From Acidimicrobiales bacterium (GTDB lineage: Bacteria > Actinomycetota > Acidimicrobiia > Acidimicrobiales > Poriferisodaliceae), in NCBI GenBank assembly GCA_020631315.1, contig JAHDHM010000123.1:1-7645 (forward strand): a stretch of 7,645 nucleotides of DNA. The letters run 5' to 3'. Positions 3,872 through 7,645 of this stretch are shown here, piece by piece (positions within the stretch are counted from its first letter, which is position 1; every line of letters begins with the position of its first letter). The notes under the pieces are model-generated. The model saw only the letters and a list, made by a program, of their open reading frames with translations, searched no databases and had not been told where the DNA came from. The translations under genes and the position numbers were made by a program.

Positions 3872-6384
3872 GCATCACCACACCCACGTCACATCCCGGC
3901 GACTCACCGACCAACGGCTCCTCGAGCTTCACCGGCCAGCGCGACCATGCCCACCTGCTCGAGATCCCGCTTGCCGAACTGGTCGAGCGCGCTGCAGCGA
4001 TCCGCGACGAGCACCACGGGACCCGGGTCACCTACTCGCCCAAGGTGTTCATCCCGCTCACGATGCTGTGCCAGGACAAGTGCGGGTACTGCACGTTCGC
4101 CCAGCCCCCAGCACGGCTCGACGACCCCTACCTCACGCCAGAACAGGTGCTCGACATCGCCCGAGCCGGTGCCGCCGTCGGCACGCACGAGGCGCTGTTC
4201 ACCCTCGGCGAGCGTCCTGAGCTGCGGTACCCCATCGCGCAGGAATGGCTGCGCGACCACGGCTACGAGACCACGGTCGACTACCTGGTCGACATGTGCC
4301 GGCTCGTTCGCGACGAGACCGGCCTCCTCCCCCACGCCAACGCCGGGGCGCTGTACCCCGACGAGCTGGCACGGCTGCGTGAGGTGTCCCCCAGCCAGGG
4401 GATGATGATCGAGTCCACGAACCCCGACCTGAAGGCCCACCGGGGTGCGCCGGACAAGGTGCCGCAGCGACGCCTCGACACGCTGGAGTGGGCGGGCGAG
4501 TTGGCGATCCCGTTCACGACCGGCTTGCTGATCGGCATCGGCGAATCGCTCGACGACCGCCTCGACACACTCGAAGCCATCGCGGCATCACATCGCCGCC
4601 ACGGCCACGTCCAGGAGGTCATCGTCCAGAACTTCCTGCCGAAGGTCGGCACCGCGATGCACAACGCCCCGCCATGCCCGCCGGACGAGTTCGTGCAGGC
4701 CATCGCGCTGGCTCGGCACATCCTTCCGCCCGAGATCCACCTGCAGGCACCGCCGAACCTGTCCGACGACTTCGGCGGACTCCTTGACTGCGGCATCGAC
4801 GACTGGGGCGGCGTCTCCCCCGTCACCGCCGACCACGTGAACCCCGAGCGCCCCTGGCCGGCGCTCGACCGGCTCGCTGAGGTCACCGAGGGCAAGGGCC
4901 ACGTGCTGGCGCCCCGCCTCACGATCTACCCCGAGTTCGCGCTGGATCCTGACCGCTGGCTCGATGAGGCCAACCGCTTCCCCGTCCTGGATCGTTCCGA
5001 CGCCGAGGGGCTCGGTCGCGACGACCCGGGCGGCATGTTCCCCGAGCAGATCGAGATCGCGCTCGACGTCAACGACGGCGCCGACGTGCAGGTCGTGGGG
5101 ACCGACAACACCGCGTGGTACTCCGGCGCCACCAACCCGCCACCCGTGTTGCTGCCCGCCGCCGCGTCCGCAGGTGGTGCGATCGCCGAGGTGATCGACG
5201 GCGTCCGTTCAGGCCAGGAGGTCGGCGTCGACGAGATCGTCACGCTCTTCTCGGCCCGGGGCCCCGAGGTCGCTGCCGTGGCCGAGCTGGCCGACGAACT
5301 GCGCCGCGAGGCCGTCGGCGACAAGGTCACCTGGGTCCACAACCGCAACATCAACTACACGAACGTCTGCACGTTCAAGTGCCGCTTCTGTGGGTTCGCC
5401 AAGGGCAAGCTCAGCCACAACCTGCGCGGCACGCCCTACCTGCTCACGCTCGAGGAGATGCAGGAGCGTGTGCTCGAAGCTGCCGAGCTCGGCGCCACCG
5501 AGGTCACGCTGCAGGGCGGCATCCACCCGAGCTTCGACGGCGACTACTACATCGAGGTCGCCCGAGCGGTGAAGGAGGCTGTGCCCGAGATGCACGTGCA
5601 CGGCTTCACCGCGCTCGAGGTCCACGAGGGCGCCAAGCGCCTCGGCGTCGACCTCGTCGAGTACCTGACGACGCTCAAGGACGCAGGCCTGGCGTCGCTG
5701 CCCGGCACTGCGGCGGAGATCCTCCACAACGACATGCGGGCCATCCTGTGCCCCGACAAGGTCAACACCGACGAGTGGCTCGACGTCCACGAAGCGGCGC
5801 ACTCGATCGGTCTCGGCTCGAACGTCACGATCATGGCCGGCGCGATCGAGCAGCCCGTCCACTGGGCCCATCACATGGTCCGCACCCGCTCGTTGCAGAA
5901 GCGCACCGGTGGGTTCACCGAGTTCATCCCGCTGCCGTTCGTGCACATGGCCTCACCGATCTACCTGCAGAAGCGGGCCCGTCGTGGCATGACGTTCCGC
6001 GAGACGCTGCTCATGCACGCCGTCGGCCGCATCGCCTACCGCGGCTGGATCGACCACGTGCAGGTCAGCTGGGTGAAGATCGGCATCCCCGGCGCCCGTC
6101 AGATCCTCCAGGCCGGTGCCGACGATCTCGGCGGCACCCTCATGGACGAGAACATCAGCCGTGCCGCCGGCGCCAGCCACGGCCAAGGCCTCGTCGAGCA
6201 GGACTTCCGCGACCTGGCCGAGCCACTCGGCCGCACGGTGAGCCAGCGCACGACCTCCTACGGCGTCGCCGACGGCAAGCTCGAGCTGGGCGAGGTCACC
6301 CGTTCACGCATCGACGGGCTCAAGGAGTCCCGCCGACATCTCATCCCGGTGAGCTACGGCGTCGTCGAGTCCAACAAGCGCTGA
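3868..6384 (+). CDS. fbiC: Bifunctional FO synthase (CofG-CofH fusion)
   Basis: FbiC makes 7,8-didemethyl-8-hydroxy-5-deazariboflavin (FO), the chromophore of coenzyme F420, from tyrosine and 5-amino-6-ribitylamino-uracil, using two radical-SAM halves. The product is 838 residues, close to mycobacterial FbiC (about 856). The CofG-like half carries the 4Fe-4S motif CQDKCGYC (Cys68, Cys72, Cys75) followed by GERPELRY. The CofH-like half carries CTFKCRFC (Cys501, Cys505, Cys508) in NYTNVCTFKCRFCGFAKGK-like context. The GTDNTAWYSGATNPPP segment near the domain junction and the C-terminal DENISRAAGASHGQ are also typical. Both clusters are complete and no frameshift is seen. The ATG overlaps the last TGA of the HxlR reading frame, so the gene is probably cotranscribed with the regulator. 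No other F420 genes (fbiA, fbiB, fbiD) are in the window. Its stop codon lies in the first unit of a 30-bp tandem repeat. Confidence 0.97.
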   Translation: MSITTPTSHPGDSPTNGSSSFTGQRDHAHLLEIPLAELVERAAAIRDEHHGTRVTYSPKVFIPLTMLCQDKCGYCTFAQPPARLDDPYLTPEQVLDIARAGAAVGTHEALFTLGERPELRYPIAQEWLRDHGYETTVDYLVDMCRLVRDETGLLPHANAGALYPDELARLREVSPSQGMMIESTNPDLKAHRGAPDKVPQRRLDTLEWAGELAIPFTTGLLIGIGESLDDRLDTLEAIAASHRRHGHVQEVIVQNFLPKVGTAMHNAPPCPPDEFVQAIALARHILPPEIHLQAPPNLSDDFGGLLDCGIDDWGGVSPVTADHVNPERPWPALDRLAEVTEGKGHVLAPRLTIYPEFALDPDRWLDEANRFPVLDRSDAEGLGRDDPGGMFPEQIEIALDVNDGADVQVVGTDNTAWYSGATNPPPVLLPAAASAGGAIAEVIDGVRSGQEVGVDEIVTLFSARGPEVAAVAELADELRREAVGDKVTWVHNRNINYTNVCTFKCRFCGFAKGKLSHNLRGTPYLLTLEEMQERVLEAAELGATEVTLQGGIHPSFDGDYYIEVARAVKEAVPEMHVHGFTALEVHEGAKRLGVDLVEYLTTLKDAGLASLPGTAAEILHNDMRAILCPDKVNTDEWLDVHEAAHSIGLGSNVTIMAGAIEQPVHWAHHMVRTRSLQKRTGGFTEFIPLPFVHMASPIYLQKRARRGMTFRETLLMHAVGRIAYRGWIDHVQVSWVKIGIPGARQILQAGADDLGGTLMDENISRAAGASHGQGLVEQDFRDLAEPLGRTVSQRTTSYGVADGKLELGEVTRSRIDGLKESRRHLIPVSYGVVESNKR

Positions 6385-6502
6385 GGGGCGCAGCGCGCAT
6401 CGAAACAGCGCTGAGCGGCGCAGCGCGCATCGAAACAGCGCTGAGCGGCGCAGCGCGCAACGAGCCAGCGCTGAGGGGCGCAGCGCGCAACGAGCCAGCG
6501 CT
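6377..6502 (+). repeat. 30-bp tandem repeat, four copies plus partial, over the fbiC stop
   Basis: Units begin at 6377, 6407, 6437 and 6467, with a 6-bp partial fifth copy (AGCGCT) at 6497-6502. Each unit reads AGCGCTGAGSGGCGCAGCGC followed by a variable end: GCATCGAAAC in copies 1-2 and GCAACGAGCC in copies 3-4. S is G in copies 1 and 4 and C in copies 2 and 3, so variants are mosaic. Each unit folds a hairpin, GCGCTG and CAGCGC arms with a 7-nt loop, and shares the palindrome CAGCGCTG at unit boundaries. The fbiC TGA (6382-6384) is in copy 1, and every later copy repeats an in-frame TGA. The partial copy supplies part of the LOG gene's stop on the other strand. The hairpins could act as a bidirectional transcription end, though T-tracts are absent. 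Confidence 0.93.
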
Positions 6503-7541
6503 ACTCGGCTGACGCGCCGGCGTTGATGGCCCGGATCAGGGGTTCGAGGCGGCCGTAGTGGCGGCGGCTGTACCGGAACGACAGGCGATGCAGGTCGAGG
6601 TGGTCGTCGGTCTCGACCTCGGGGCGGTACGGGCGTGAGCGGACGATCTTGCCCTCGTTGACGAGGTGCCCGAAGCGTTCGTTGATCTCGTCGAGTGCGT
6701 GGTCGGTGACGGGCCGCTGCATTCGCATCACGAGGCGGTCGCCGACGTAGCGGATCGAGTGATGGTTGCTCCAGAAGGCGCCGATCTCGGTGACCGCTGC
6801 GGCCGGATCGTCGGTGACGATGTACAGCTCGTGGTCGGACTCGTGGATCATGCCGCGGGCCTCGAGTTCGGCCTTCACGTAGTCGACCCAGTGCGTCCAG
6901 TACGTGCCGCCAGGCGCATCGAGCAGGACGACGGGCGTGGGCTCGGCCTTGCCGGTCTGCTGGAGCGTGAGCAGCTCGAACGTCTCGTCCTGCGTGCCGA
7001 GCCCGCCTGGCAGCGCGACGAAACCCTGCGACTCCTTCATCAGCATCAGCTTGCGGGTGAAGAAGTAGCGCATCTCGACGAGCTTCGAGTCGCCGTGCAG
7101 CACCGGGTTCGGTTCGACCTCGAACGGCAGGGCCAGGTCGACGCCGAAGCTCATGTCACGGCCGGCGCCTTGGTTGGCGGCGAGCATGATGCCCGGGCCG
7201 GCCCCGGTGACGACCATCCAGCCCGCCTCGGCGAAGCGGCGACCGACGTCGACGGCCAGCTCGAACAACGGATCGTCGGGCTGGGTGCGGGCCGAACCGA
7301 ACACCGTCACCTTGTGACGACTGCGGTGCGGCTGGAACATGTCGAATGCTGCGCCGAGCTCGGCGACCGCAGTCGAGGTGATCTTCAGGTCGAGCCGGTC
7401 GGTGTCGCCGGCGATCATCGTGGTGGCTGCGGTCAGCAGATCGGTCGCGACAGTCGGGTGTTGCGACCCCGAACGCTCGACGATCCGGTCGATCAGTTCG
7501 TCGAGCTCGGCGTCGCCGGTCGAGGAGCGCTGCGGCGCCAT
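6501..7541 (-). CDS. LOG-family (lysine-decarboxylase-like) Rossmann-fold protein
   Basis: The 346-residue product has a LOG/TIGR00730-type nucleotide-binding core. Visible elements are VTVFGSAR (78-85), VVTGAGPGIMLAANQGA (110-126), MRYFFTRKLML (157-167, with the Arg-Lys pair used by LOG enzymes) and the signature PGGLGTQDE (178-186), matching PGGxGTxxE. Characterised LOG enzymes release free cytokinin-type bases or ribose 5-phosphate from nucleoside 5'-monophosphates. The older label lysine decarboxylase is not supported for the family. This protein is longer than the usual ~190-residue LOGs, with about 75 extra residues before the core and about 90 after it, so its substrate is unknown. The ATG at 7541 follows GGGGA at a 7-nt spacing and shares its A with the TGA of the upstream gene, indicating translational coupling. 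It converges on fbiC across the 30-bp repeat array. Confidence 0.88.
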   Translation of the reverse strand: MAPQRSSTGDAELDELIDRIVERSGSQHPTVATDLLTAATTMIAGDTDRLDLKITSTAVAELGAAFDMFQPHRSRHKVTVFGSARTQPDDPLFELAVDVGRRFAEAGWMVVTGAGPGIMLAANQGAGRDMSFGVDLALPFEVEPNPVLHGDSKLVEMRYFFTRKLMLMKESQGFVALPGGLGTQDETFELLTLQQTGKAEPTPVVLLDAPGGTYWTHWVDYVKAELEARGMIHESDHELYIVTDDPAAAVTEIGAFWSNHHSIRYVGDRLVMRMQRPVTDHALDEINERFGHLVNEGKIVRSRPYRPEVETDDHLDLHRLSFRYSRRHYGRLEPLIRAINAGASAE

Positions 7542-7645
7542 CAGATCATCCCCGAGGTGGCATCGCCGCGGAGCAGCACGGCCGCCTTCTCGACGCTCCG
7601 ACGAGCCCGGCTGATGCGCTTCTCGATGTCGGGACGACTGCCGTC
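7541..7645 (-). CDS. 3' end of an unidentified protein gene (5' end outside window)
   Basis: On the minus strand the frame entering at 7645 stays open for 34 codons and ends with a TGA at 7543-7541, which overlaps the start codon of the LOG-family gene as TGATG. The visible C-terminus begins DGSRPDIEKRISRARRSV and ends in GDATSGMI. It is basic and probably helical, with codon use like its neighbours. I do not recognise the family. The tight overlap and shared strand point to an operon with the LOG gene. The fragment is short, but the reading frame, overlap geometry and codon pattern together support a real gene end. Confidence 0.6.
   Translation of the reverse strand, partial: DGSRPDIEKRISRARRSVEKAAVLLRGDATSGMI

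Noticed and set aside
6377..6502. CRISPR array
   Set aside because: The units are contiguous with no unique spacers between them and no cas genes are present. It is a simple tandem repeat.
5115..6512. Plus-strand open frame (465 codons) inside fbiC and through the 30-bp repeats
   Set aside because: It is out of frame with the clearly conserved CofH half and translates to Arg/Ala/Pro-rich, low-complexity sequence. The ten-residue repeats at its end only reflect the DNA repeat period.

Overview
The window is high-GC DNA whose coding regions have mostly G or C in the third codon position. It carries an actinobacterial gene set: a fused FO synthase (FbiC) for the deazaflavin cofactor F420, an actinobacterial-type transaldolase and a transketolase. 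Together with a bacterial phenylalanine hydroxylase this fits a free-living actinomycete, possibly an Acidimicrobiia/Ilumatobacter-type organism. That placement is inferred from gene content only.

Layout. 1-1901 (+): the 3' end of transketolase (tkt) and a complete transaldolase (tal), 38 bp apart and probably one operon, giving the non-oxidative pentose phosphate branch. 1898-1920: a hairpin between convergent genes. 1947-2777 (-): phenylalanine 4-monooxygenase. 2778-2870: a divergent control region with two palindromes. 2871-3311 (+): an Lrp/AsnC-family regulator, probably of the hydroxylase and of itself. 3317-3391: a tandem repeat that runs into the promoter/operator region of an HxlR-family regulator (3440-3724, +). 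3868-6384 (+): fbiC. 6377-6502: four 30-bp repeats covering the fbiC stop. 6501-7541 (-): a LOG-family Rossmann protein. 7541-7645 (-): the 3' end of an unidentified gene, coupled to the LOG gene by a TGATG overlap. No stretch above 300 bases lacks a gene.

The most unusual part is 3317-3871. The HxlR gene stops at a TGA right after its winged-helix domain. The same frame then stays open for 48 more codons, which look like the Cys-rich C-terminal segment seen in longer HxlR relatives, and ends in an ATGA overlap with fbiC. The gene was therefore either recently cut by one nonsense change or is read through. Upstream lie two 17-bp GGTTKC-N5-GCAACC sites on a promoter that predicts a leaderless GTG start. 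This suggests an autoregulated HxlR-fbiC operon controlling F420 precursor synthesis.

The genes may be linked metabolically. Phenylalanine hydroxylase makes tyrosine, FO synthase consumes tyrosine, and the pentose phosphate enzymes feed the ribulose 5-phosphate pool behind the other FO precursor. This link is inference. A second theme is short tandem duplications at gene 3' ends (after tkt, lrp and fbiC), two of which copy the stop codon in frame.
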